Shown one piece after another: positions 36,670 through 44,715 of a stretch of 64,000 bases of DNA. A program made the position numbers and the translations under genes. Positions within the stretch are counted from its first letter, which is position 1; the number at the start of each line of letters is the position of its first letter. Location: positions 186,001-250,000 of the forward strand of contig NZ_JBHZGK010000004.1 in the NCBI RefSeq assembly GCF_051900425.1, read 5' to 3'. The DNA comes from Frateuria_A sp051900425. GTDB taxonomy: Bacteria > Pseudomonadota > Gammaproteobacteria > Xanthomonadales > Rhodanobacteraceae. The notes below the pieces were generated by a model. It saw only the letters and a list, made by a program, of their open reading frames with translations, had not been told where the DNA came from and did no database searches.

Positions 36670-37314
36670 ATGTACACGCCCACCGCCTTCCGCGAAACGC
36701 GTCTGCCCGAACTGCATGCAGCGATCGACACGATCGCCTTCGCCAGCCTGGTCAGCACCACCCCCGACGGTCTCCAGGTCAGCCACATCCCGCTGCTGTT
36801 GGCGCCGGAAGAGGGCAAGTACGGCACGCTCTAAGGCCACGTCGCCCGCGCCAATCCCCACGCGCTTGGCAACGGCGCGCCGTCGCTGGCGATCTTCCTT
36901 GGCCCTCACGCCTACATTTCCGCCGGCTGGTATCCCGGCAAGCCGACCCACGGCCGGGAAGTCCCCACCTGGAACTACATCGCCGTCCACGCCCACGGCA
37001 CCCTGGAAACCTTCGACGAGCCGTCCGCCCTGCGCGAACTCCTGTGCAAGCTCACCGACCGCCACGAACGTGCCATGCCCGATCCGTGGCACGTGGACGA
37101 CGCTCCAGCGGACTACATCGACCGCAACCTCAAGGCCATCACCGGCCTGCGCCTGCCGATCGAGCGGATCGAAGGCAAATGGAAACTCAGCCAGAACCGC
37201 AGCGAATCCGATCGCGAGGGCGTGTTGGCGGGACTGGACGGGCTGGGGAGTGACGAAAGCCGCAAGATGGCCGCAGCGATCCGGGCTGCCAACAAACCGG
37301 CCATGGAACCGTAG
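36670..37314 (+). pseudogene. PaiB-like FMN-binding negative transcriptional regulator with an internal stop
   Basis: The frame 36670-37314 (215 codons) encodes a complete PaiB-type split-barrel protein: MYTPTAFRETRLPELHAAI, SHIPLLLAPEEGKYGTL, then GHVARANPHALG, then PTWNYIAVHAHGTLE and LSQNRSESDREGVLAGL. A single TAA at 36832-36834 interrupts it between GTL and GHVARANP. No other defect is seen, so this is either a recent nonsense mutation or a sequence error. PaiB-like proteins bind flavin and affect protease and sporulation genes in Bacillus; the role in proteobacteria is unclear. Confidence 0.85.
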
Positions 37315-37359
37315 GCCCGCGCGTGCGAGCCTTGCTCGCCTGGACCAGCAAGTACTGGA

Positions 37360-37554
37360 TTATTTCGCTTCCAACGAAGCCTGCAGTGCCGTAGCCAACG
37401 CCGCGTCGCCGCTGACCAGATCTTTCCAGAGCAACGCCACACCGCGGCGCCGTCCTTTCTCCGTCAACTTCAATCCCTCCGGGTCCACCACCAACGTGTA
37501 GGCGACATCCCCGATAGTCAGTTCACGCTTCAGCGGTTTGTCGAGCGGCGTCAT
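37360..37554 (-). CDS. Small conserved-looking hypothetical protein
   Basis: 64 aa: begins MTPLDKPLKRELTIGDVAYT and continues LVVDPEGLKLTEKGRRRGVA before WKDL. No domain recognised. A good ribosome site (CAGGAG, 6 nt before ATG 37554), balanced composition and regular predicted beta/alpha pattern support a real gene. It lies just beside the dif-like site. Function unknown. Confidence 0.7.
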   Translation of the reverse strand: MTPLDKPLKRELTIGDVAYTLVVDPEGLKLTEKGRRRGVALLWKDLVSGDAALATALQASLEAK

Positions 37555-37634
37555 GGGGAACTCCTGAAGAGGCGGATGAAAGGCTGCGCAGCGGGGTGCA
37601 GCGTGGCGAACGCTTCGTCGTTGGCCTGTACTCA

Positions 37635-37662
37635 ATTGCGCATAATGTCTATTATGTAAAGT
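37635..37662. other. dif: dif-like XerC/XerD recombination site
   Basis: The 28 bp consist of ATTGCGCATAA, centre TGTCTA and TTATGTAAAGT. They match the E. coli dif site at 23 of 28 positions by my alignment, including the inner palindrome CATAA-N6-TTATG. It lies in a 317-bp gene-free stretch (37555-37871) of unusually low GC. dif is where XerCD resolve chromosome dimers near the terminus, and where IMEX elements such as filamentous phages insert. The orientation and the chromosome context cannot be judged from the window. Confidence 0.8.
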
Positions 37663-37871
37663 AGCGAAGCGGGTGGAAACATCGGCTCGCGGATGTTCCC
37701 CTGTCATCCTGCTACGGGACCGCCGGTTCGGATGGCTCTGTTGTGGGCGACGACGTCCTCGGGTGCCAGTTATTGATGTCGCCGGAGACCGTGCGGAGAC
37801 GCTGGCCATTATCGCTTTCAGCCAGGGCGGACATTCGTGGCCATAGCGCTGCGCCGCTCCGGGCGGCAGTT

Positions 37872-38201
37872 TCAGTACGCCAGGCCGGCCTGTCGCGCTG
37901 CTGCCCGGGAGGGCTTGGCGCCGGACAGCCGGTCGCACACGGTGTCCACATCGCCGTCGGCGAGCAGGTCGTAGGCCGATCGCCCCTCGAAGGCCCGCTG
38001 GTGCATGCACATCCAGCGTGCCGCCCGCTGCCGGTCGCCAGCGAACTGCAGAGCCAGTTGCGCGACCGCTGGATGGTGTTCCTCCAATACCCCGAACGCG
38101 CGCTGCATGGCTGCCTCGCGGGCGAGGTCCAGCCCGTGCAGCTCGTCAGCCACGGCACGCAGGCTGCGGCCTGTCTTCGACGACCGCTGTGCGTGGGTCA
38201 C
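37872..38201 (-). CDS. Small protein with Xre/MbcA/ParS-type (DUF2384-like) toxin-binding domain
   Basis: 109 aa. The C-terminal half, LQFAGDRQRAARWMCMHQRA then FEGRSAYDLLADGDVDTV, fits the antitoxin Xre/MbcA/ParS toxin-binding domain pattern (W-x-x-x-x-x-x-A-x-x-G-R-(T/S)-x-x-(D/E)-L-L). The N-terminus lacks a clear helix-turn-helix. The GTG at 38201 overlaps the stop of the upstream paralogue (GTGA). No RES or other partner toxin gene is adjacent. The assignment rests on motif resemblance only. Confidence 0.6.
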   Translation of the reverse strand: MTHAQRSSKTGRSLRAVADELHGLDLAREAAMQRAFGVLEEHHPAVAQLALQFAGDRQRAARWMCMHQRAFEGRSAYDLLADGDVDTVCDRLSGAKPSRAAARQAGLAY

Positions 38202-38485
38202 TGCAGCGTCCTCTGCTCGGAGCGGTCGATCTCGATCGCCGCCCGCAGGAAGGTCAGTACGGCGTGTACCCTGCCCTCCTTTACCAGTTCCGCCGCGGTG
38301 AGCCCGTCCAGTACCGACAGCGGTACGGTGCGGTACCAGACCATGGCTTCCACCGGGTCGGGTTCCAGCGACGCGGCCAATCGCAGCACCGCCAGCGCCG
38401 CCGTCCGCGCGTCTTCCACTGGCGAGGGAGCATGTTGCAAGGGTCGCGCTCCGGTTGCCAGCCAAACCTCAGATGTGGATCGCAT
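38198..38485 (-). CDS. Small protein, second DUF2384-like domain of a coupled pair
   Basis: 95 aa. The C-terminal block VEAMVWYRTVPLSVLDGLTA, followed by AELVKEGRVHAVLTFL, matches the same toxin-binding pattern as the downstream gene. The N-terminus is short and has no DNA-binding motif. ATG 38483-38485 has a strong AGGAGG 6 nt upstream, so this is a genuine gene. The two small genes overlap by 4 nt and are likely translated together. Confidence 0.6.
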   Translation of the reverse strand: MRSTSEVWLATGARPLQHAPSPVEDARTAALAVLRLAASLEPDPVEAMVWYRTVPLSVLDGLTAAELVKEGRVHAVLTFLRAAIEIDRSEQRTLQ

Positions 38486-38736
38486 GGGAACCTCCTGCGA
38501 ATCGCTTTCCGGTAACGGTAGCCAATACGAACAGGAGCGGCTTTTGGATGCCTCCTCCCCTGGCCTCAGGTGCGCATATCGGAAAAGAGCCATCGCGAAG
38601 CGATTTTCCCTCCGTGTTGTCGACGACCCGCCGGGACAAGACGACGGCACTCTTGGGTGGCTACCTTGCCCGAGGCCGGTGCACCGGCCTCCATAACCCC
38701 TGCGACAAATCGCCCGCTCTCCAGCCCGCTCCCCGC

Positions 38737-38750
38737 CTGACATGAATCAA
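38737..38750 (+). promoter_or_regulatory. FNR/DNR-type box upstream of norB
   Basis: CTGAC-ATGA-ATCAA, 9 of 10 symmetric positions fitting YTGAY-N4-RTCAR, centred 61.5 bp before the norB ATG. It is in the 319-bp gap 38486-38804, which otherwise shows no gene. Confidence 0.75.
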
Positions 38751-38804
38751 GAGCGCCCCCCGCCCCACCCCTGACCATGCACGCGTCCTCAAGGGAGACG
38801 CGCA

Positions 38805-41087
38805 ATGAGCACCACCCGAAAACTCTGGCTGGGGCTGGCGGCTTTGCTGCTGGCCTCGTTCGCTGTCCTGCTATGGGTCGGCAAGGAAGTCCATCAGCAG
38901 GCGCCGCCGCTGCCTTCGGCCGTGGTCACCACGGATGGCCATACGCTCTATACGCGAGCCGACATCGAGCTGGGCCGGCAGGTGTGGCAGAGCATCGGCG
39001 GGCAGCAGTTGGGCTCCATCTGGGGCCACGGCGCCCTGGTGGCGCCGGACTGGAGCGCCGACTGGCTGCACCGCGAAGCGACGACCATGCTGGAGCTGCT
39101 TGCCCGTGACGAAGGCGCCGCCTCGTTCGCTTCGCTCGATGCCGGCCGCCAGGCCGCTTTGAAAGCACGAGTGCAACAGGAAGAGCGCACCAACACGTAC
39201 GACGCGGCCAAGGGCACGATCACCGTGTCGCCGCTGCGCGCGCAGGCGATGGAAGTGGTGGCGCTGCACTACGACAGCCTGTTCAGCAACGACCCGGCCA
39301 CGCACAAGCTGCGCGAGGGCTATGCGATGCGCGAGAACACCATCGCCGGGATGGAGCATCGCCGCGTCGTCACCGCGTTCTTCTTCTGGACCAGCTGGGC
39401 CGCCGCCGCCGAGCGCCCCGGCCACAGCGTGAGCTACACGCAGAACTGGCCGTTCGATCCGCTGGTGGGCAACCAGCCCAGCGGCACGACCTTCATCTGG
39501 TCGGTCTTCAGCGTGCTGTTCCTGATCCTCGGCATCGGCCTGCTCGGCTGGCACCACGCGGTGCAGAGCCACAAGGAGGAGCCTGCCGTGCCGCCGGCCC
39601 GCGATCCGCTGGCCGAATTCAAGCCCACGCCCTCGATGAAGGCCACCGCCAAGTACTTCTGGACGGTGATGGGCCTGTTCCTGACCCAGATCCTGCTCGG
39701 CGCCACTACCGCGCACTACCAGGTCGAAGGCCAGCAGGCCTACGGCTTCGCGCTGGCCAACATCCTGCCCTATGCGCTCACGCGCACATGGCACACGGAG
39801 CTGGCCGTGCTGTGGATCGCCACCGCCTGGCTCGCCACGGGCCTGTACATCGCGCCGGTGATCGGCGGACACGAACCGAAATTCCAGCGTCTGGGCGTCA
39901 ACTTCCTGTGGGTGTGCCTGATCCTGATCGTGGTTGGCTCCTTCGCCGGTCAGTGGTTCGCGGTGATGGACAAGATGGGCCTGAAGTACAACTTCTGGTT
40001 CGGCCACCAGGGCTGGGAATACACCGACATTGGCCGCTTCTGGCAGATCTTCCTGTTCGTCGGGCTGATGCTGTGGCTGTTCCTGGTCGGTCGTGCACTG
40101 TGGCCGGCGATCAAGCGCCGCGACGAGACCTCCAACATCGTGGGCCTGTTGTTTCTCTCCACCATCGCGATCGGCCTGCTCTACGGCGCCGGCCTGATGT
40201 GGGGCGAGCACACCCATATCGCGATGGTCGAGTACTGGCGCTGGTGGGTGGTGCACCTGTGGGTGGAAGGCTTCTTCGAGGTGTTCGCCACCGCGGTGAT
40301 CAGCTACCTGTTCGTACGCCTCGGCTTGCTGCGCGTGCACAGCGCGACGGTGAACGTGCTCTTCGCCACCATCGTGTTCATGGCCGGCGGCGTGCTCGGC
40401 ACCCTGCACCACCTGTACTTCACCGGCACGACCACGGCGGTCATCGCGCTGGGGGCGAGCTTCTCCGCGCTGGAAGTGGTGCCGCTGGCGCTTATTGGAC
40501 TGGAGGCCTACGACAACTGGAAGAAGCAGCACGCCGCGCCGTGGATGGCGCGCTATCGCTGGCCGATCATCTTCTTCGTGGCGGTGAGCTTCTGGAACCT
40601 GATCGGTGCCGGCCTGTTCGGCTTTCTGGTCAACACGCCGATCGCGCTGTACTACATGCAGGGCCTGAACCTCACGGCCACGCACGGCCACACCGCGCTG
40701 ATGGGCGTGTACGGCATGCTCGGCCTGGGGTTGATGCTGTTCTGCCTGCGCGGCATCAAGCCGGACGCCGAGTGGCGCGAAGGCTGGCTCAAGGGTGCGT
40801 TCTGGTCGCTCAACATCGGCCTGTCGATGATGGCCCTGCTGACCTTGTTGCCGCTTGGCATCCTCCAGCTCGACGCGGTGCTCGACCACGGCTACTGGTT
40901 CGCACGCTCGGAGCACTTCATGGACCGCCCGTTGATCCACCTGCTCGTGTGGATGCGCGTGCCGGGCGACACGCTGTTCGCGGTGGGCGCGCTGTTGACC
41001 TCGGTGTTCGTGGCCTCGCTGTGGCTGCGGGGCAAACGCGAGCCCAGGGCGGTGCCGCTGCCGCAAGCGGCGCGAGAGAGCGCGTGA
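38805..41087 (+). CDS. norB: Quinol-dependent nitric oxide reductase (qNOR)
   Basis: 760 aa, the fused NorB type that takes electrons directly from quinol and reduces two NO to N2O in the inner membrane. An N-terminal helix (7-25) and a large periplasmic cytochrome-c-like domain without CxxCH (30-225) precede the 12-helix haem-copper-like core. His330 (RTWHTEL), His484 and Glu488 (VVHLWVEGFFE) and the HH pair 535-536 are the probable haem and FeB ligands. ATG 38805 has AAGGGAG upstream. Controlled in all likelihood by the box at 38737. Confidence 0.96.
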   Translation: MSTTRKLWLGLAALLLASFAVLLWVGKEVHQQAPPLPSAVVTTDGHTLYTRADIELGRQVWQSIGGQQLGSIWGHGALVAPDWSADWLHREATTMLELLARDEGAASFASLDAGRQAALKARVQQEERTNTYDAAKGTITVSPLRAQAMEVVALHYDSLFSNDPATHKLREGYAMRENTIAGMEHRRVVTAFFFWTSWAAAAERPGHSVSYTQNWPFDPLVGNQPSGTTFIWSVFSVLFLILGIGLLGWHHAVQSHKEEPAVPPARDPLAEFKPTPSMKATAKYFWTVMGLFLTQILLGATTAHYQVEGQQAYGFALANILPYALTRTWHTELAVLWIATAWLATGLYIAPVIGGHEPKFQRLGVNFLWVCLILIVVGSFAGQWFAVMDKMGLKYNFWFGHQGWEYTDIGRFWQIFLFVGLMLWLFLVGRALWPAIKRRDETSNIVGLLFLSTIAIGLLYGAGLMWGEHTHIAMVEYWRWWVVHLWVEGFFEVFATAVISYLFVRLGLLRVHSATVNVLFATIVFMAGGVLGTLHHLYFTGTTTAVIALGASFSALEVVPLALIGLEAYDNWKKQHAAPWMARYRWPIIFFVAVSFWNLIGAGLFGFLVNTPIALYYMQGLNLTATHGHTALMGVYGMLGLGLMLFCLRGIKPDAEWREGWLKGAFWSLNIGLSMMALLTLLPLGILQLDAVLDHGYWFARSEHFMDRPLIHLLVWMRVPGDTLFAVGALLTSVFVASLWLRGKREPRAVPLPQAARESA

Positions 41088-41092
41088 CCGAC

Positions 41093-41128
41093 ATCAGGGC
41101 GTGCCGCGAGGCGCGCCCTGATCCTTTT
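41093..41128 (+). terminator. Terminator after norB
   Basis: ATCAGGGCGTGCC, a GCGA loop and GGCGCGCCCTGAT (one mismatch in 13 bp), then CCTTTT. A second small palindrome, GCAGGAGCAC...GTGCGCTCCTGC (41131-41157), REP-like, follows. Confidence 0.75.
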
Positions 41129-41173
41129 CTGCAGGAGCACACCCGGTGCGCTCCTGCGACACCACGGGCTGCC

Positions 41174-41578
41174 ATGTTCGAGTTCTATCCCCAGATCAAG
41201 GCCGTGCACATCGCCTGCGTCCTGCTCAGCGGTGCGCTGTTCGCGCTGCGCGGGCTGCTGCTGCAGGTCGGCCATGCCGGTGCGGCGCACTGGGCGCCGC
41301 TGCGCTATCTCAGTTACACCATCGATACCACGCTGCTCACCGCGGCACTGATGCTGCTCACCATCCTGCCCGGCGCGTACTTCGCCAACGGCTGGCTGAC
41401 CGTGAAGCTGGTGCTGGTGGTGGCTTACGTCGTGCTCGGCAGCCTCGCGCTCAAGCGTGCGCGAACGCCAGCGGCGCGACGGATATTCCTGGCCGCCGCG
41501 GTGGCGATATACGTCTTCATCCTGGGGATCGCACGCATGCACCATCCCATGGGCTGGCTGCACGGGTGGTTCGCATGA
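41174..41578 (+). CDS. SirB family membrane protein
   Basis: 134 aa with four hydrophobic helices and the family features IKAVHIACVLLSGALFALRG at the start and ARMHHPMGWLHG at the end. SirB-type proteins are small inner-membrane proteins of unknown biochemical role, named for an effect on Salmonella invasion genes. Its histidines at both ends suggest metal or haem contact, but that is inference. Overlaps the following gene as ATGA. Confidence 0.82.
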   Translation: MFEFYPQIKAVHIACVLLSGALFALRGLLLQVGHAGAAHWAPLRYLSYTIDTTLLTAALMLLTILPGAYFANGWLTVKLVLVVAYVVLGSLALKRARTPAARRIFLAAAVAIYVFILGIARMHHPMGWLHGWFA

Positions 41579-43521
41579 GCGCCGCCTCCGAGCTGCCGGC
41601 TGAATCGCCGCGCGACCACACGCTCGATGCCTGCTTTCTCGGCCCCTACGGCGAGAACGACACGCTGCTGGAAAAGCTGCTGGTCGAGTTCCTGCGCGAC
41701 CACGTCTACTGGCGGCGGAACTTCCACCCGGAAGACCCGCCGGCGATCGCCACCTCGGCTGCGTGCCATCCTGACTACCTCGCGTTCGAGTCGCGCATGC
41801 GCCGCGAGCTGCACCAGCTCTCGGCCGCGCTGAAGAAGTCGGTGCCGTTCCACAGCCCCCGCTACATCGGCCACATGGCCTCCGACCTGCTGCTGCCGGG
41901 GCTGGCTGCGCAGATGCTCACCCTGCCCTACAACCCCAACAACGTCAGCGAGGATGCCGCGCCGGTCACCGTCGACCTGGAAGTGCAGGCCGGCCTGCAA
42001 CTGGCGCGCATGCTCGGCTACCCGCACGATCCGGCGCGGCCGGACTGCGCCTTCGGCCACCTCACCTCCGGCGGCACCGTCGCCAACTACCAGGCACTGC
42101 GCCTGGCGCTGGCACTGAAGGCCTTCCCGGTCGCATTGCGCGCCGCGCAGGTGCCGGATATCGCCCTGCCCGAGAACGACTGGGGCGCCTTCAACCTTTC
42201 CCCGGCCGCGTCGATCGCGCTGCTGGAACAGTGGCAGCGCTGGCTGGCCGCGCTCGCGCCGCCGGTGCGAGCGCAATGGCGTGCCTGGGTGGAAGCCGAG
42301 CGCATCGAGCAGCGTGGCCTGGCCGGCTTCTTCGCCGCGCACCCGCAATTGAGCGTGCCACGCGTGCTGGCGCCGATCACCGCGCACTACTCCTGGAGCA
42401 AGGGCGTCAAGCTGCTGGGGCTGGGCCGGGAGAACCTCGAGCTGCTGCCGACCCGCGACATGCGGCTGGATGCCGACGCACTGGCCGAGCGACTGCAGCG
42501 CCTCGCCCGGGCGCGCGAGCCGGTACTGCTGTGCGTGGCGGTGCTGGGCGGCACCGAGTACGGCACGATGGATCCGGTCCACGACGTGCTGAAGGCACGC
42601 GAGGCAAGCCGCGCCCAGGGGCTGGATTTTGCCGTGCACGTCGATGCCGCCTGGGGCGGTTATCTGGCGACCGTGTTCCGCCGCGAGGACGGCAGCCTGC
42701 GTCCGCGCGAGGACGTGGCCGTCGACTACGCGCATTTCCCGACGCCCGACGTGCACGCTGCGTTCGCCGCGCTGGGCGACACCGATTCGGTGACCGTCGA
42801 TCCGCACAAGCTCGGCTACCTGCCTTACGGGTCGGGCGCCTTCGTCTGCCGCGACCACCGCGCCATGGCGCTGCTGGCCGAGCGCGCGGACTACGTCTTC
42901 CACGGCGCCACACCGGTCGACTACCTCGCCCGCTACCGCAGCCTCGGCCAGTACATCCCCGAAGGCTCCAAGCCGGGCGCCGCCGCGGCCGCGGTCTACG
43001 TCACGCACAAAGTGCTGCCGCTGGACCACGCCCATTTCGGCCGCCTGCCGCGCGCCACCCTGCAGGCGGCCGAGGCCTTTCACGCCCGGGCACGGCAATG
43101 CGCGGACGAGCTGGCCGGGCGCGTGCATGTGCTGGTGCCCTTCGCGCCGGACAGCAACCTGGTTTGCCTGGCGATCAACCCGCACGGCAACCGCGACGCG
43201 GCGGCCGCCAACGCCTTCGTGCGCGCGCTGCACGACGAGCTGCGCTGCGACGTGCGCCAGCCGCTGCAGGTGAAGGAGTTCTTCGGCTCGGTCACCAGCC
43301 TGCGCCCGGACGTGCTCGGCCCGGCGCAGACGCGGCGCATCCTGGACGCGCTGGGCCTGGACCCGCAGACGTTCGACGGCGGCGAAGACCACCTGCTGAT
43401 CCTGCGCCACACTCTGATGAACCCGTACCTGATCGACCACGAAAACGGCATCAGCTACATCGACCGCTACTTCGACCACCTGGCCCGGCGCCTGCGCGCG
43501 CTTGCCGCCACGCGCCGCTGA
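41575..43521 (+). CDS. PLP-dependent group II amino acid decarboxylase (tyrosine-decarboxylase-like)
   Basis: 648 aa, near the size of bacterial tyrosine decarboxylases (about 620). Blocks include FHSPRYIGHMASDLLLPG, HLTSGGTVANYQALR, PITAHYSWSKGVKLLGLG and VHVDAAWGGY. The PLP lysine is Lys412 in VDPHKLGYLPYG. Substrate unknown: the fold family covers Tyr, Phe, Glu and others. The ATG overlaps sirB. The gene lies two steps downstream of norB and may help consume protons or release an amine under oxygen limitation, which is inference. Confidence 0.85.
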   Translation: MSAASELPAESPRDHTLDACFLGPYGENDTLLEKLLVEFLRDHVYWRRNFHPEDPPAIATSAACHPDYLAFESRMRRELHQLSAALKKSVPFHSPRYIGHMASDLLLPGLAAQMLTLPYNPNNVSEDAAPVTVDLEVQAGLQLARMLGYPHDPARPDCAFGHLTSGGTVANYQALRLALALKAFPVALRAAQVPDIALPENDWGAFNLSPAASIALLEQWQRWLAALAPPVRAQWRAWVEAERIEQRGLAGFFAAHPQLSVPRVLAPITAHYSWSKGVKLLGLGRENLELLPTRDMRLDADALAERLQRLARAREPVLLCVAVLGGTEYGTMDPVHDVLKAREASRAQGLDFAVHVDAAWGGYLATVFRREDGSLRPREDVAVDYAHFPTPDVHAAFAALGDTDSVTVDPHKLGYLPYGSGAFVCRDHRAMALLAERADYVFHGATPVDYLARYRSLGQYIPEGSKPGAAAAAVYVTHKVLPLDHAHFGRLPRATLQAAEAFHARARQCADELAGRVHVLVPFAPDSNLVCLAINPHGNRDAAAANAFVRALHDELRCDVRQPLQVKEFFGSVTSLRPDVLGPAQTRRILDALGLDPQTFDGGEDHLLILRHTLMNPYLIDHENGISYIDRYFDHLARRLRALAATRR

Positions 43522-43528
43522 CACCGCC

Positions 43529-44638
43529 ATGGACCATCCCGTTCCCCTGCAACCGCACCGCACCAGCCACGACCGCGCCTGGGTACACGACGCCCTCGCC
43601 GCACTCGCGCAGGAAGCAGCGCGCTCGGCCGACACGCACCTGCTCAAGCTCGCGCTGCCCGGCTTCCCCGGCATCGACTTCTATTTCAAGGACGAGGCGG
43701 CCCATCCCAGCGGCAGCCTGAAACACCGCCTGGCCCGCTCGCTTTATCTCTACGCGCTGTGCAACGGCCGGCTGCATGAAGGCCAGCACGTGGTCGACGC
43801 ATCCTCCGGCAGCACCGCGATTTCCGAAGCGTGGTTCGCGCGGATGCTCGGGCTGTCCTTCACCGCGGTGATGCCCGCCTGTACCGCGCCGCGCAAGATC
43901 CGCGACGTGCAGGCGCTCGGCGGCCGCTGCGACCTGGTCGAGGACCCCGCTCAGGTACACGCCCGCGCCGCCGAACACGCCTCCCGCGGCGCCTGTCACC
44001 TGGATCAGTTCGGCCTCGCCGAGCGCGCCACCGACTGGCGCGGCAACAACAACATCGCCGAATCGATCATCCAGCAGATGGCGCGCGAGCCGCAGCCGAC
44101 GCCGGCATGGATCGTCTGCGGCGCCGGCACGGGCGGCACCTCCGCCACCATCGGCCGCTACCTGCGCTACCGCCGCCTGGACACCCGCCTGTGCGTGGCC
44201 GAGCCGGCCTGCAGCGGTTTCGTGCAAGGCTGGCGAACGCGCGACCGCCGGGCCGTGGCCAAACGGCCGACGGTGATCGAGGGCATCGGTCGCCCGCGGG
44301 TCGAACCGGGCTTCCTGTTCGAGGTGGTCGACCACGTGGTCGAGGTGAACGATGCGGCGTCGGTCGCCGCGGCGTGGATGCTGGAGGACCTGCTCGGTCG
44401 CCGCTATGGCGGTTCGTCCGGCACCAACCTGGTCGCCTGTCTGCAACTGGCCGCAGCGATGCGTGCGCGGGGCCAGCGCGGCAGCATCGTCAGCCTGTTG
44501 TGCGACCCCGGCGAACGGTACGCGGAAACCCTGTTCGATCCGGCCTGGCTTGCCGCCCGCTCGATCGACATCGCCCCCGCGCGCGCCGCGCTGGAACGTT
44601 GCCTGGCCACCGGTACGTGGACGCCCCTGCCCGCCTGA
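43529..44638 (+). CDS. PLP-dependent cysteine synthase/desulfhydrase-like protein
   Basis: 369 aa, fold type II. PLP lysine Lys65 in PSGSLKHRLARS, SSGSTAISEAWFARMLG for the substrate loop, GAGTGGTSATIGRYLRYR for phosphate binding and CDPGERYAETLF near the end. It resembles cysteine synthase and Cds1-type cysteine desulfhydrases, which release H2S. It is 7 nt after the decarboxylase stop, so probably the same message. Which direction it works in cannot be decided from sequence. Confidence 0.82.
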   Translation: MDHPVPLQPHRTSHDRAWVHDALAALAQEAARSADTHLLKLALPGFPGIDFYFKDEAAHPSGSLKHRLARSLYLYALCNGRLHEGQHVVDASSGSTAISEAWFARMLGLSFTAVMPACTAPRKIRDVQALGGRCDLVEDPAQVHARAAEHASRGACHLDQFGLAERATDWRGNNNIAESIIQQMAREPQPTPAWIVCGAGTGGTSATIGRYLRYRRLDTRLCVAEPACSGFVQGWRTRDRRAVAKRPTVIEGIGRPRVEPGFLFEVVDHVVEVNDAASVAAAWMLEDLLGRRYGGSSGTNLVACLQLAAAMRARGQRGSIVSLLCDPGERYAETLFDPAWLAARSIDIAPARAALERCLATGTWTPLPA

Positions 44639-44715
44639 TCACGCTCCACGGCCTCCCCGCCACCCTCGCGGCCAGCTGCCGTATACCGCCCGAATGCCGC
44701 ACGCACGTCGAAGCA

